This document shows positions 42,731 through 51,842 of a DNA stretch of 64,000 bases, piece after piece. Each line of letters opens with the position of its first letter. Within the stretch, counting starts at the first letter, position 1. The stretch is from Streptomyces odontomachi (GTDB lineage: Bacteria > Actinomycetota > Actinomycetes > Streptomycetales > Streptomycetaceae). A program made the position numbers and the translations under genes. The stretch is taken from NCBI RefSeq assembly GCF_024435355.1, contig NZ_JAMJWG010000011.1:248001-312000 (forward strand). Reading direction: 5' to 3'. The notes beneath the pieces are model-generated. The model saw only the letters and a list, made by a program, of their open reading frames with translations. It was not told where the DNA came from and searched no databases.

Positions 42731-44383
42731 CTAGCGGGTGGTCGCAGCCGAGGCCGACGCCGGCGAACCGGGCTCCGGGGCAGCGCCCCGGCTCACGAAG
42801 CGCGCGGTGAGCACGGCCGCCGCAAGAAGAACCACCGCACCGACGATCGCAACCACGTTCATCCCTTCGGTGAACGCGGCCCGCGCCCCGTGAAGGAGAT
42901 CCGCCGCGGCACCGGACGGCAGCCGTGCCGCCTCCGCCAGCGCGCCGCCCAGCGTCTCCCGCGCCCCGGCGGGCGCCGCCGCAGGCACCTCGTGGCGGTA
43001 GACGGCGGTGCCAACGGAGCCCAGGACGGCCATCCCCAGCGCGCCGCCGAACTCCTGCCCGGTCTCCAGCAGGGACGCCGCGGCACTCGCCCGGGCCTCC
43101 GGAGACGCACCGAGCGCCAGGTCCGTCATCTGGGACATGACGGTCACGATGCCGGAGGCGAGCACACCGGCGCCCGCGAGCACCGTCCACAGCGAGTCCG
43201 TACCGGCCAGGGCGAGCAGGCCGTAACCGACCGCGGCGGTACCGAACCCCATGGCGACCACCACTCCGCGGTTCACCCCGCGCTGCACCAGCGCCGTACC
43301 GGCCGGTGCGGCGAAGCCGATCAGGACCGAGGGAAGCAGCGCCCACAGCGCCGCCTCCATCGCACTCTTGCCGAGCACCGACTGTAGGTACTGGGTGGTG
43401 AACAGCGCCGAGCCGAGCATCGCGAACGAGGCGATCAGGTTCAGTACGACGGCGCTGCCGAAGCCGCGGTTGCGGAACAGCGCGGGCGGGATCAGCGGTG
43501 TCGCCGCGGTGCGCTGCCGGCGCACGAACAGCACGGCGAACACCAGCCCCACGGCGAGGGAGAGCCCGTAACGGGCGTGCCAGCCCTCGGAGGGGATCTC
43601 CTTGATGCCGTAGACGATGGGCAGCACCGTCGCCAGCGACAACGGCACGCTCACCAGGTCGAACTTCCCGGCCCGTGGATTTCTGGACTCCGGCAGCAGC
43701 ACCGGCCCGAGCACCAGCAGCAGCACCATCGCGGGCAGGTTGACCAGGAACACCGAGCCCCACCAGAAGTGCTCGACCAGCAGCCCGCTCAGTACCGAAC
43801 CGAGCGCGATGCCGCCGGTCATCACCCCGGACCAGATACCGATGGCCCGGGCCCGCTGGCCGGCGTCCTGGAACATCTGCCGCACCAGGCCCATCGTCGA
43901 CGGCATCAGCGTGGCGCCGCCGACGCCGAGCACCGCACGGGCCGCGATCAGGGTCTCGGCGCTGTTCGCGTACGCCGCGGTCAGCGAGGCCGCGCCGAAG
44001 GCGGCGGCGCCGATCAGTAGCAGCCTGCGCCGGCCGATCCGGTCACCGAGCGAGCCCATCGTCATGAGCAGCCCGGAGAGCACGAAGCCGTAGATGTCGA
44101 AGATCCACAGTTGCTGGGTGCCGCTCGGCCGCAGGTCGGCGCCGATCGCCGGGACCGCGAAGTAGAGCACCGACACGTCCATGGACACCAGCAGCAGCGG
44201 AAGCATCAGCACGCTCAACGCCACCCACTCCCGCCGCCCGGCGCGCGCGGGGTGCGGTGCCTGAGGGGGTTGAGGGGTCTGAGAGGGCTGGGTGGTGGTG
44301 CTGGGTGAGAGGGGCGGGGTTGGTCGGGCCGCGGGGACGGCTCGGGCCACGGTCGCGCTCGACGGCGCCTTGGAGTGCGTCAT
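42731..44383 (-). CDS. MFS transporter, DHA2/QacA-like drug efflux
   Basis: About 550 residues from the ATG at 44383 with about 14 predicted membrane segments. The LLLVSMDVSVLYFAVPAI first helix and GRRRLLLIGAAAFGAASL loop (motif A, GSLGDRIGRRRLL) are typical of the 14-TMS DHA2 family of proton-driven exporters such as QacA and SmvA. The N-terminal tail is Pro/Gln/Ser-rich. A GTG at 44401 is an alternative. No ribosome site is evident. It is divergent from a TetR gene across a repeat-rich 180-bp region. The stop codon is in a CTAG. Confidence 0.92.
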   Translation of the reverse strand: MTHSKAPSSATVARAVPAARPTPPLSPSTTTQPSQTPQPPQAPHPARAGRREWVALSVLMLPLLLVSMDVSVLYFAVPAIGADLRPSGTQQLWIFDIYGFVLSGLLMTMGSLGDRIGRRRLLLIGAAAFGAASLTAAYANSAETLIAARAVLGVGGATLMPSTMGLVRQMFQDAGQRARAIGIWSGVMTGGIALGSVLSGLLVEHFWWGSVFLVNLPAMVLLLVLGPVLLPESRNPRAGKFDLVSVPLSLATVLPIVYGIKEIPSEGWHARYGLSLAVGLVFAVLFVRRQRTAATPLIPPALFRNRGFGSAVVLNLIASFAMLGSALFTTQYLQSVLGKSAMEAALWALLPSVLIGFAAPAGTALVQRGVNRGVVVAMGFGTAAVGYGLLALAGTDSLWTVLAGAGVLASGIVTVMSQMTDLALGASPEARASAAASLLETGQEFGGALGMAVLGSVGTAVYRHEVPAAAPAGARETLGGALAEAARLPSGAAADLLHGARAAFTEGMNVVAIVGAVVLLAAAVLTARFVSRGAAPEPGSPASASAATTR

Positions 44384-44399
44384 GCAAGGAAATGTACGC

Positions 44400-44450
44400 A
44401 CGTATTAAACGTATGTCTAGGGCGAACGTATGAGACGTGCGTATGAGACG
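44400..44450. promoter_or_regulatory. Operator-like direct repeats between MFS and TetR genes
   Basis: CGTATGAGACG occurs twice in direct orientation (44427-44437 and 44440-44450). Further CGTATG and CGTAT copies lie at 44410 and 44401. Just before the TetR start the palindrome CGTCT-G-AGACG appears near 44529. These AT-richer repeats stand out from the background. Confidence 0.5.
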
Positions 44451-44565
44451 CTTGTACGGGGCACTGGCGCTGGGGTGGATATCTCGATCTCCCGGGTGAA
44501 TGCGTGCACCTCGGCACGCGTACACGCGTCTGAGACGGATGTATGGCACGGCATAGGGTGGCTTC

Positions 44566-45162
44566 ATGGGACACCGCGAGGATCTGCTGGAAGGCGCGAA
44601 GCGCTGCTTGCTGGAGAAGGGCTTCATGCGCACCACGGCCCGCGACATCGTCAAGGAGTCCGGGACCAACCTGGCGTCGATCGGTTACCACTACGGATCC
44701 AAGGACGCCCTGCTGGTGAAGGCGTACGTCGCGCTCATCGAGGAGATGGGGGAGGCCTTCGGTGAGCCGGCGGGTGCGCCGACCGAGGCGCCCCCGGGGT
44801 CACTGGAGCGCTTCCGGGAGGTCTGGGCGAACGTCATTCGCGCCGTGCCGCAATCCCGCGCGATCTGGCTGCTGAGCTACGAGTTCCTCTTGCAGGGCGA
44901 CCGGATGCCCGAAGCGCGCCGGCTGCTGAGCGAGGCGCAGAGCGAGGGGCGGGCGGGGATCCTCCCCTTGTTCAACGGTGTGCCCGAGGAGGACCTCGAC
45001 AAGGAGACCGTCGAGACCGAGGGGCGCTTCTACCAGACGATCCTGAGCGGCCTCATGGTCCAGTGGCTCTTCGACCCGGACACGGCGACCGACGCCGACC
45101 AGCTCACGGAGGGGCTGCGTCGGGTGGTTGCGGGCTTCAAGGCGGCGGGCGACGTGCCGTAG
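44566..45162 (+). CDS. TetR/AcrR family transcriptional regulator
   Basis: A 198-residue repressor-type protein: HTH at about residues 5-50 (GAKRCLLEKGFMRTTARDIVKESG, then the recognition helix TNLASIGYHYGSKDALL) and a helical ligand-binding domain. It is transcribed away from the efflux gene, the usual arrangement for a drug-sensing repressor controlling its pump and itself. The length is normal. The ligand is unknown. Confidence 0.92.
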   Translation: MGHREDLLEGAKRCLLEKGFMRTTARDIVKESGTNLASIGYHYGSKDALLVKAYVALIEEMGEAFGEPAGAPTEAPPGSLERFREVWANVIRAVPQSRAIWLLSYEFLLQGDRMPEARRLLSEAQSEGRAGILPLFNGVPEEDLDKETVETEGRFYQTILSGLMVQWLFDPDTATDADQLTEGLRRVVAGFKAAGDVP

Positions 45163-45263
45163 GCGGATGGCGTGCGATAGACGACGTGCAATAGACGTGG
45201 GACAGGCGCGACGCGGCACCAGAGTCGAGCTTCCCGGCGCCACGTTTCGCAGGGCCGCGTTCC

Positions 45264-46598
45264 CTAGAGTCGTGCGCCCTTCAGTGTCATGTGCAGCAGC
45301 AGGCGGTCCTCGCCGTTGGCCAAATCGAGGCCGGTGAGCTGTTCGACGCGGGACAGCCGGTAGTAGAGGGTCTGGCGGTGGATGCCCAACTCCGCCGCGG
45401 TGCGTCCGGCCTGGCCCGCGCAGTCCAGGAACGCCTCGGCGGTCCGGGCCAGTTCGCGGTGCGCCGGCCTGAGCAGGTTGTGGACGACCGGGTCCAGGGC
45501 GGCGGACGCGGGCAGCGCCGTCAGCAGCCGGTACGGTCCGATCGCGGACCACTGGGCGATCGGTCCCAGCCTGCTCTCCGCGCGGGCGGCGCGGGCCGCT
45601 GCGCTCGCCTCGCGCCAGGAGCGGGTGAGTTCGGCCAGGCCCCGACGCGGTGCGGCCACCCCGGCCGCCGCGCCGCCCGCGGGGCGCCGCCCGCGCTCAC
45701 CGTGCTGGCCCTGCTCGCCCCGTAGCCTGCGCTCGGCCGTCTCGTGCATCCGGGTGGCGGCGGACAGGGCGGGCGTGAGCACGTCCGGGGCGCGCAGCCG
45801 GATCAGGACCGCGAGACTCTGCCCGCCGTCCGTGCCGCCGGCAGCGCCGGGCGCGTGGGTGGCCTTGCCGGGGGCGGCGAGGTTTCCGGCCACCCCGGCG
45901 GTTGCGTCCCACGGCACGGTGCACACCGCCGAGGCGCCCGGCAAGGTGCGCGGTGCCGGGACGTCGTCCGGGTCGGCCGAGGGCCACGGGGTCACGCAGA
46001 CGATGGTGTGCAGGCCGTCCGCGTCGGCGCCCAGCTCGGCGCGGAGGGCGGCGAGATCGGCGGCGACGAGGGCCGCGGCCTCCGCGGCACCGGCCGCCCC
46101 CGCGTGCCGCGCGGCACGGCCGCCGGCGGTCAGGACGGTCCGGAACTCCCTGGTCAGATCCGCTCCGGCGCGCACCTCCGCAGCGAGCAGCGCACCGATC
46201 CGGGTGGCCACCTCCATGGCGGCGGACAGTTGCTGCTCGTCCGGCCTGTCCCCGCCGGGCGCGTCGAGCAGCCATACGTAGCCCAGGACGACACCTCGAT
46301 GGCGTACCGGGAGGCAGGTACGACCGCGGTGCACGCCCGCCTCGGGCGCCACGGGGATATGCACCGGGCCGGTGGCGCGGGTGATGCCGAAGGCCTCGAA
46401 CCAGGTGCGGACCGCCGCCGTGGAGTGCCGGGTCAGGATCGAGTGGGTGCGTACCGGGTCGAGCGAGGAGGCGTCGAAGTCGCTGCCGCTGCCCTGTGCA
46501 CCATAGGCGATCAGGCTGAAGTCGCGGTCCTCCAGCGTCGCCGGGGTGCCGAGCAGGACCGAGATCTCATCTACCAGCTCCTGGTAATCGCCTTTCAC
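45264..46598 (-). CDS. PucR family transcriptional regulator (likely proline-utilisation regulator)
   Basis: A 444-residue regulator. The N-terminal part is GAF-like (about 5-140), the centre Ala/Gly-rich, and the C-terminal PucR helix-turn-helix is GRTAAELGIHRQTLYYRLSRVEQLTG (about 400-425). The GTG at 46598 has GGGGG upstream. It is divergent from proline dehydrogenase, and in Streptomyces a PucR-type regulator beside the proline genes is conserved. Thus control of proline catabolism is likely. A perfect 16-bp palindrome in the shared intergenic region is the probable operator. Confidence 0.88.
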   Translation of the reverse strand: MKGDYQELVDEISVLLGTPATLEDRDFSLIAYGAQGSGSDFDASSLDPVRTHSILTRHSTAAVRTWFEAFGITRATGPVHIPVAPEAGVHRGRTCLPVRHRGVVLGYVWLLDAPGGDRPDEQQLSAAMEVATRIGALLAAEVRAGADLTREFRTVLTAGGRAARHAGAAGAAEAAALVAADLAALRAELGADADGLHTIVCVTPWPSADPDDVPAPRTLPGASAVCTVPWDATAGVAGNLAAPGKATHAPGAAGGTDGGQSLAVLIRLRAPDVLTPALSAATRMHETAERRLRGEQGQHGERGRRPAGGAAAGVAAPRRGLAELTRSWREASAAARAARAESRLGPIAQWSAIGPYRLLTALPASAALDPVVHNLLRPAHRELARTAEAFLDCAGQAGRTAAELGIHRQTLYYRLSRVEQLTGLDLANGEDRLLLHMTLKGARL

Positions 46599-46667
46599 GC
46601 CCCCATTACACCCCCTTTCACTACGGCGCCTGCCTCGTGTCCCCGTCGCGCTCCCTGCCCCACCCTT

Positions 46668-46683
46668 TCAGACATATGTCTGA
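46668..46683. promoter_or_regulatory. 16-bp perfect palindrome between PucR and proline dehydrogenase genes
   Basis: TCAGACATATGTCTGA is fully symmetrical and lies 70 bp from the PucR start and 260 bp from the proline dehydrogenase start. A smaller palindrome GACAGCTGTC follows at 46704-46713. Both are candidate regulator sites. Confidence 0.6.
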
Positions 46684-46942
46684 GATCCAGGCCACGGATG
46701 CGTGACAGCTGTCGATGGCGGACGATCAGAGAGATCCTTAGATTTCACGGTGGTTCTCCGTATTGCGTCCCGGCTTATTCCGAACCATCCGCATATAGGG
46801 CGTGAGCTCGACGGCGGGCACTGGCTCGAAACGGCCCGGTCGTACCCGCGGCCGTCCGCGCAGGGCGGCGTCCATGTGGCCATGGGCGTCCGGCCGGCAC
46901 GGGCCGCACACGGCGACGGTCCTACTCCCGTGGAGGTGCCCC

Positions 46943-47869
46943 GTGCTGGGTCCCGTGATACTCGCCGCTTCGCGCAGCGGCGTCACCCGCCGCGTCCTGA
47001 CCACCGCGCCCCTGACCAGGCCTGTCGTCAGCCGTTTCATCGCGGGCGAGACCATCGGCGCGACCTTGCCGGTCGTCAAGGACATGACCGACCGGGGTCT
47101 GGACGTCACTCTGGACGTGCTCGGTGAGGACGTCACGGACCGGGCTGACGCGCTGCGCGCCCGGGACGCGTACCTGCGGCTGATCGAGGCACTGGCGCCG
47201 CTGGGGCTGGAGATGCGCGCCGAGGTGTCGGTGAAGCTCTCGGCGTTCGGGCAGACGCTGTCCGGTGGCCATGACCTCGCCCTCTCCCATGCCACGGAGG
47301 TCGCCGAGGCTGCCGGGCGGATCGGCAGCACTCTCACCCTGGACATGGAGGACCACACCACGACCGATTCGACCCTCGCCGTCCATGCCGCACTGCGTAC
47401 CCGCTTCCCTTCGACGGGCGCGGCCGTCCAGGCGTACCTGTTCCGCAGCGAGGACGACTGCCGGGCGTTGGCGCGGGCAGGTTCCAGGGTGAGACTGGTC
47501 AAGGGGGCCTACAAGGAGCCTCCTGCCGTCGCCCACCAGGACAAGGCGGAGGTCGACAAGGCGTATGTCCGCTGCCTGAAGATCCTCATGGCGGGTGAGG
47601 CGTATCCGATGGTCGGCTCGCACGATCCGCGCATCGTCTGCGTGGCGCAGGATCTGGCCCAGCGTGCCGGTCGCGGCCCGGACGGGTACGAGTTCCAGAT
47701 GCTCTACGGCATCCGGCCCGACGAGCAGGCCCGGCTCGCCGCCCAGGGTCATCGGATGCGCATCTACACCGCCTACGGGACCGACTGGTACGGCTATTTC
47801 ATGCGCCGCCTGGCGGAGCGCCCGGCCAACCTGGCGTTCTTCCTACGCTCGATGGTCACCCGGGGGTGA
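46943..47869 (+). CDS. putB: Proline dehydrogenase (monofunctional)
   Basis: A 308-residue FAD barrel enzyme oxidising proline to pyrroline-5-carboxylate, the first step of proline breakdown. Key stretches: KLSAFGQ, LDMEDHTTTDSTL, AYLFRSEDD, RLVKGAYKEP (flavin-contacting Lys/Gly), and the C-terminal IYTAYGTDWYGYFMRRLAERPAN, which carries the substrate-binding arginines. The GTG at 46943 has GGAGG 6 bp upstream and gives the standard length. The P5C dehydrogenase gene follows after 359 bp of repeat. Confidence 0.95.
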   Translation: MLGPVILAASRSGVTRRVLTTAPLTRPVVSRFIAGETIGATLPVVKDMTDRGLDVTLDVLGEDVTDRADALRARDAYLRLIEALAPLGLEMRAEVSVKLSAFGQTLSGGHDLALSHATEVAEAAGRIGSTLTLDMEDHTTTDSTLAVHAALRTRFPSTGAAVQAYLFRSEDDCRALARAGSRVRLVKGAYKEPPAVAHQDKAEVDKAYVRCLKILMAGEAYPMVGSHDPRIVCVAQDLAQRAGRGPDGYEFQMLYGIRPDEQARLAAQGHRMRIYTAYGTDWYGYFMRRLAERPANLAFFLRSMVTRG

Positions 47870-47900
47870 CCCCGGGCCCACCCGGCACCCCGGGCCCACG

Positions 47901-48130
47901 CCGACTGATTCACACCGCCACATCACCGACCGACTCACACCACCCCACACACCTGACTGACTCACGCCGCCCACGCCGGCGACCGACTCACACTCACACC
48001 ACCCCACACCACCGACTGATTCACATCGCCCACCCCGGCGACCGACTCACACCACCCCACACCGCCCACCGACCCACAAAGCCCCACGCCACCGGCTGAT
48101 TCACACCACCCACGCCGGCGACCGACTGAT
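47901..48130 (+). repeat. Degenerate CA-rich tandem repeat between the two proline genes
   Basis: The top strand consists mainly of C and A. Phrases CCGACTGATTCACA, CCCACGCCGGCGACCGACTCACA and CCACCCCACACC recur about four times with a period near 50-80 bp. It fills nearly the entire spacer. A frame running through it from the proline dehydrogenase stop encodes only Thr/His/Pro-rich low complexity and has no support as a gene. Confidence 0.7.
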
Positions 48131-48228
48131 AACGCCCCACTACAGCAACCATCAATTGAGCAACCCCAACGGCGATCAACCAGGTCCGCGAAAGCGGCGC
48201 CGGTTTAGGCGCAAAGAAAGGCATCACC

Positions 48229-49878
48229 ATGGACGCTGTGACCCAGGTCCCCGCGCCGGTCAACGAGCCGGTGCTCGGCTATGCGCCCGGCTCCCCGGAG
48301 CGCACCCGGCTGGAGGCCGCCCTCAAGGAGCTGGCGGACAACCCGACCGACCTTCCGATGACCATCGGGGGTGCGCGGCGGCTGGGTGGTGGCGAGCCTT
48401 TCCGGGTCGTGCAGCCGCATAACCATCGCGCCGTGCTCGGCACCGCTCGACAGGCCACCCGGCAGGATGCACAGGATGCCATCGACGCGGCGCTTGCCGC
48501 TGCACCCGGCTGGCGTGCGATGTCGTTCGACGATAGGGCTGCGATCTTCCTGCGCGCCGCCGACCTGCTGTCTGGGCCGTGGCGGGAGACGATTGCCGCC
48601 GCGACGATGCTCGGGCAGTCCAAGACCGTGCAGCAGGCGGAGATCGACGCGCCGTGCGAGTTGATCGACTTCTGGCGCTTCAACGTCAAGTATGCCCGTG
48701 ACCTGCTTGCGGAGCAGCCGGTGGCGCAGTCGCCGGGGGTGTGGAACCAGCTTGATCACCGGCCTCTCGAAGGTTTCGTCTACGCGATCACGCCGTTCAA
48801 TTTCACCGCCATCTCCGGCAATCTGCCCACCGCGCCGGCCCTGATGGGCAATGTGGTGATCTGGAAGCCGTCGCCGACGCAGACGCTGGCGGCGGTCCTG
48901 CTGATGCGGTTGTTGGAGGAGGCGGGTCTGCCCAAGGGCGTCATCAACCTGCTGACGGGTGACGGCACCGCTGTGTCCGAGGTGGCGCTGGCCCACCGTG
49001 ATCTCGCGGGTGTCCACTTCACCGGTTCGACGAAGACGTTCCAGTACCTGTGGAAGACGGTCGGCGAGAACATCGGGACGTACCGGACCTACCCGCGCAT
49101 GGTCGGCGAGACCGGCGGCAAGGACTTCCTCGTCGCCCATCCGAGCGCGGACCGTGCCGTGCTGAAGACGGCGCTGATCCGTGGTGCCTTCGAGTACCAG
49201 GGCCAGAAGTGCTCGGCGACCTCGCGCGCGTATGTGCCGGCGTCGATCTGGAACACCGGCTTCCGTGAGGAGTTCGCGGCCGAGGTGGATGGCATCGCGA
49301 TGGGTGACGTCACCGATCTGTCGCACTTCATCGGCGCCGTCATCGATGAGCGGGCCTTCGCCAAGAACAAGGCGGCCATCGACCGCGCCGAGGCGGACCC
49401 GTCGTGCACCGTGGTGGCCGGCGGCAGCTACGACGACTCGGTCGGCTACTTCGTCCGGCCCACCGTCGTCACCTGCACGGACCCCGAGAACGAGGTCTTC
49501 ACCACGGAGTACTTCGGCCCGTTCCTCGCCGTGTACGTGTACGACGACACGTCCGGTGACGCGGCTGCGGCGTACGAGGCGATGCTCGACCAGATGGAGT
49601 CGGTCTGCGACTACGCCCTGACCGGCTCGGTCGTCGCGGGGGACCGTGCCGCGATCGCCCTCACGCGCGAGAAGCTGCGCTACGCGGCCGGCAACTTCTA
49701 CATCAACGACAAGTCGACGGGCGCCGTCGTCGGCCAGCAACCCTTCGGTGGTGGACGGGCCTCGGGCACGAACGACAAGGCGGGTGCCCCGCAGAACCTG
49801 ATGCGGTGGACGCTGACCCGGGCGATCAAGGAGGCCCTGGTGCCGCCGACGGACTACACGTACCCGCACATGGGCTGA
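48229..49878 (+). CDS. pruA: 1-pyrroline-5-carboxylate dehydrogenase
   Basis: A 549-residue enzyme converting pyrroline-5-carboxylate (as glutamate semialdehyde) to glutamate. The general base is in GETGGKDF, the nucleophile in QGQKCSATSRAYVP, and the oxyanion Asn in ITPFNFTA. The end is TDYTYPHMG. The ATG at 48229 follows AAAGAAAGG. With the upstream proline dehydrogenase it forms the complete two-enzyme pathway that other bacteria fuse as PutA. A long hairpin follows. Confidence 0.96.
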   Translation: MDAVTQVPAPVNEPVLGYAPGSPERTRLEAALKELADNPTDLPMTIGGARRLGGGEPFRVVQPHNHRAVLGTARQATRQDAQDAIDAALAAAPGWRAMSFDDRAAIFLRAADLLSGPWRETIAAATMLGQSKTVQQAEIDAPCELIDFWRFNVKYARDLLAEQPVAQSPGVWNQLDHRPLEGFVYAITPFNFTAISGNLPTAPALMGNVVIWKPSPTQTLAAVLLMRLLEEAGLPKGVINLLTGDGTAVSEVALAHRDLAGVHFTGSTKTFQYLWKTVGENIGTYRTYPRMVGETGGKDFLVAHPSADRAVLKTALIRGAFEYQGQKCSATSRAYVPASIWNTGFREEFAAEVDGIAMGDVTDLSHFIGAVIDERAFAKNKAAIDRAEADPSCTVVAGGSYDDSVGYFVRPTVVTCTDPENEVFTTEYFGPFLAVYVYDDTSGDAAAAYEAMLDQMESVCDYALTGSVVAGDRAAIALTREKLRYAAGNFYINDKSTGAVVGQQPFGGGRASGTNDKAGAPQNLMRWTLTRAIKEALVPPTDYTYPHMG

Positions 49879-49904
49879 CGACCGCCCTTCCGCGACCCGT
49901 TCCA

Positions 49905-49942
49905 CCGCAGGGCCGGCCCCACGACCGGGGCCGGCCCTGCGG
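49905..49942 (+). terminator. Terminator hairpin after pruA
   Basis: A perfect 16-bp stem CCGCAGGGCCGGCCCC / GGGGCCGGCCCTGCGG with a 6-nt loop begins 26 bp after the stop codon. Confidence 0.8.
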
Positions 49943-50208
49943 TGTGCCCGGGCGGCTCTCGCGTGCCCCGACACCACCCCGGGGCAGGCTTTCGGGTGAT
50001 GTCCGTCTCAGATAGTAGGAAGTCCGAATACTTGTGGAGACAGGAGCGCGTTCCTCGCCTAGCTTTGTAGGAGCCGAACGTCTCGCTGATCCAGCGAAGG
50101 CGGATGTGGGCCACCGCCCGATGCAGGCGATCCCTGCGGCGTGCGCCCCCCGCCCCTCCGGCCACCCCTCTCTCAGCGCTCCCTGATTGCACCGAGGAGT
50201 CGATCAGC

Positions 50209-50346
50209 ATGGCCGAGACGACCGTCCGCCGAGTCCGCCGCACCCGCACCCGTCTCAGTGAGGCGGAGCGCAAGAACGCCGCCGCTGCCCTCCAGCGCGC
50301 CCTCGACCGCCGGGACAACGGCGGCGTATGGGGCCACGGCAGCTGA
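50209..50346 (+). CDS. Small basic hypothetical protein (45 aa)
   Basis: The ATG at 50209 has GAGGAG at a suitable distance. The product is very basic, MAETTVRRVRRTRTRLSEAE and onward, followed by an amphipathic alanine-rich helix (KNAAAALQRALDRR). From memory a comparable short gene occupies this place between the proline genes and leuB in S. coelicolor. No function is known. The upstream region 49943-50208 includes an AT-richer stretch (about 50007-50035) that could be its promoter. Confidence 0.6.
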   Translation: MAETTVRRVRRTRTRLSEAERKNAAAALQRALDRRDNGGVWGHGS

Positions 50347-50753
50347 GCCGGCGCCGCGCCGCACGCCGCACCACCCGCGTCGCTCCAGCCCGCCCCGTCG
50401 TTTCAGCGCACCGGCCGCCCGGTTCCGCGGCGTTGCACGTCACCGCAGCGCCGTGAACCCGCATCGCACTGCTGATCGGTGCGCCCCGCGCGCCCCGCAA
50501 TCACCGGTCGCCGCCCGCCGGCCTGCCCGTCTCCGGCAGCCGGAGCAGGCCACCGCGTCCTCGCCCCACCCCACCCGCACATCACCGCCCGGGTCGCCCC
50601 GTGCCGCGCTGCCGTGCTCGCCGCCTCTGACGCGGCGCACCGGCCATGGCGTGGTACCGGGTGCACGTGCCCGGCACGCACACACGTCCCGTCGGTCGTC
50701 CGCATGTTGGACCTCCTATGTCATTCCCTGGGACGGGGAGTAAGGTTCGCGGC

Positions 50754-51791
50754 ATGTCTCGCAGCATCAATCTCGCAGTGATCCCCGGCGACGGAATCGG
50801 CCCCGAGGTCGTGGCCCAGGGGTTGAAGGTCCTCCGCGCCGTGCTCCCTCAGGAAGTGAAGCTGGAGACCACCGAATACGATCTCGGCGCCCAGCGCTGG
50901 CACCGCACCGGTGAGACCCTGCCGGACGCCGAACTCGAAGCCCTCCGGCAGCACGACGCGATCCTGCTCGGCGCCATCGGCGACCCGTCGGTGCCGTCCG
51001 GCGTCCTGGAGCGTGGCCTGCTGCTCAAGCTGCGGTTCGCCTTCGAGCACTTCGTGAACCTGCGCCCGAGCAAGCTCTTCCCGAAGACGCCGACCCCGCT
51101 CGCCGGCCGCCCCGACATCGACTTCGTCGTCGTCCGCGAAGGCACCGAGGGCCCCTACACGGGCAACGGCGGCAGCCTGCGCACCGGCACCCCCGCCGAG
51201 GTCGCCACCGAGGTCAGCGTCAACACCGCCTTCGGTGTGGAGCGCGTCGTGCGGGACGCCTTCGCGCGTGCCCAGGCCCGCCCCCGCCGCAAGCTGACCC
51301 TCGTCCACAAGAACAACGTCCTGGTGCACGCCGGCCACCTGTGGAAGAACATCTTCGACCGGGTCGCCCAGGAGTACCCCGAGGTCACCACCGACTACCT
51401 GCACGTCGACGCCGCGACGATCTTCTTCGTCACCCAGCCGGAGCGCTTCGACGTCATCGTCACCGACAACCTCTTCGGCGACATCCTCACCGACCTCGCC
51501 GCCGCCATCACCGGCGGTATCGGCCTGGCCGCCTCCGGCAACATCAACCCGACCGGCAGCCACCCGTCGATGTTCGAGCCGGTGCACGGCTCGGCACCCG
51601 ACATCGCGGGCCAGGGCAAGGCCGACCCGACCGCGACGATCCTGTCCGTCGCCCTCCTGCTGCGCCACCTCGGCCACGACACCGAGGCCACCCGCATCGA
51701 GGACGCCGTCTCCGCCGACCTCGCGGAGCGTGACGGAGCCCGCAGCACCGACGCGATCGGTGACGCCCTCGCCAAGCGAGTATCCGCCTGA
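50754..51791 (+). CDS. leuB: 3-isopropylmalate dehydrogenase
   Basis: A 345-residue NAD-dependent enzyme that oxidatively decarboxylates 3-isopropylmalate in leucine synthesis. The family pattern includes VIPGDGIGPEV at the N-terminus, the Arg-rich GVLERGLLLKLRFAFEHFVNLRP region binding substrate, and NLFGDILTDLAAAITGGIGLA with the metal aspartates. The ATG at 50754 is the conserved start. The 50347-50753 gap holds no supportable gene, only a possible leucine-rich upstream frame. A hairpin terminator follows. Confidence 0.96.
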   Translation: MSRSINLAVIPGDGIGPEVVAQGLKVLRAVLPQEVKLETTEYDLGAQRWHRTGETLPDAELEALRQHDAILLGAIGDPSVPSGVLERGLLLKLRFAFEHFVNLRPSKLFPKTPTPLAGRPDIDFVVVREGTEGPYTGNGGSLRTGTPAEVATEVSVNTAFGVERVVRDAFARAQARPRRKLTLVHKNNVLVHAGHLWKNIFDRVAQEYPEVTTDYLHVDAATIFFVTQPERFDVIVTDNLFGDILTDLAAAITGGIGLAASGNINPTGSHPSMFEPVHGSAPDIAGQGKADPTATILSVALLLRHLGHDTEATRIEDAVSADLAERDGARSTDAIGDALAKRVSA

Positions 51792-51807
51792 ACCGGCGGA
51801 CCCACCT

Positions 51808-51842
51808 GAAGCCGCCGGGACCTCATGGCCCCCGGCGGCTTC
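51808..51842 (+). terminator. Terminator hairpin after leuB
   Basis: A perfect 12-bp stem GAAGCCGCCGGG / CCCGGCGGCTTC (51808-51819 and 51831-51842) with an 11-nt loop lies 16 bp past the stop codon. Confidence 0.75.

Noticed and set aside
40692..43763. 1023-residue minus-strand frame spanning serA and part of the MFS gene
   Set aside because: It crosses a REP repeat and two well-supported genes; it is an open frame by composition only.
47866..48099. 77-residue frame overlapping the proline dehydrogenase stop (GTGA)
   Set aside because: It translates the CA-rich tandem repeat into Thr/His/Pro low complexity, and the coupling-like overlap is probably chance.
47901..48130. Possible CRISPR array
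   Set aside because: Repeat units are imperfect and of uneven spacing, there are no unique spacers of constant length and no cas genes nearby.
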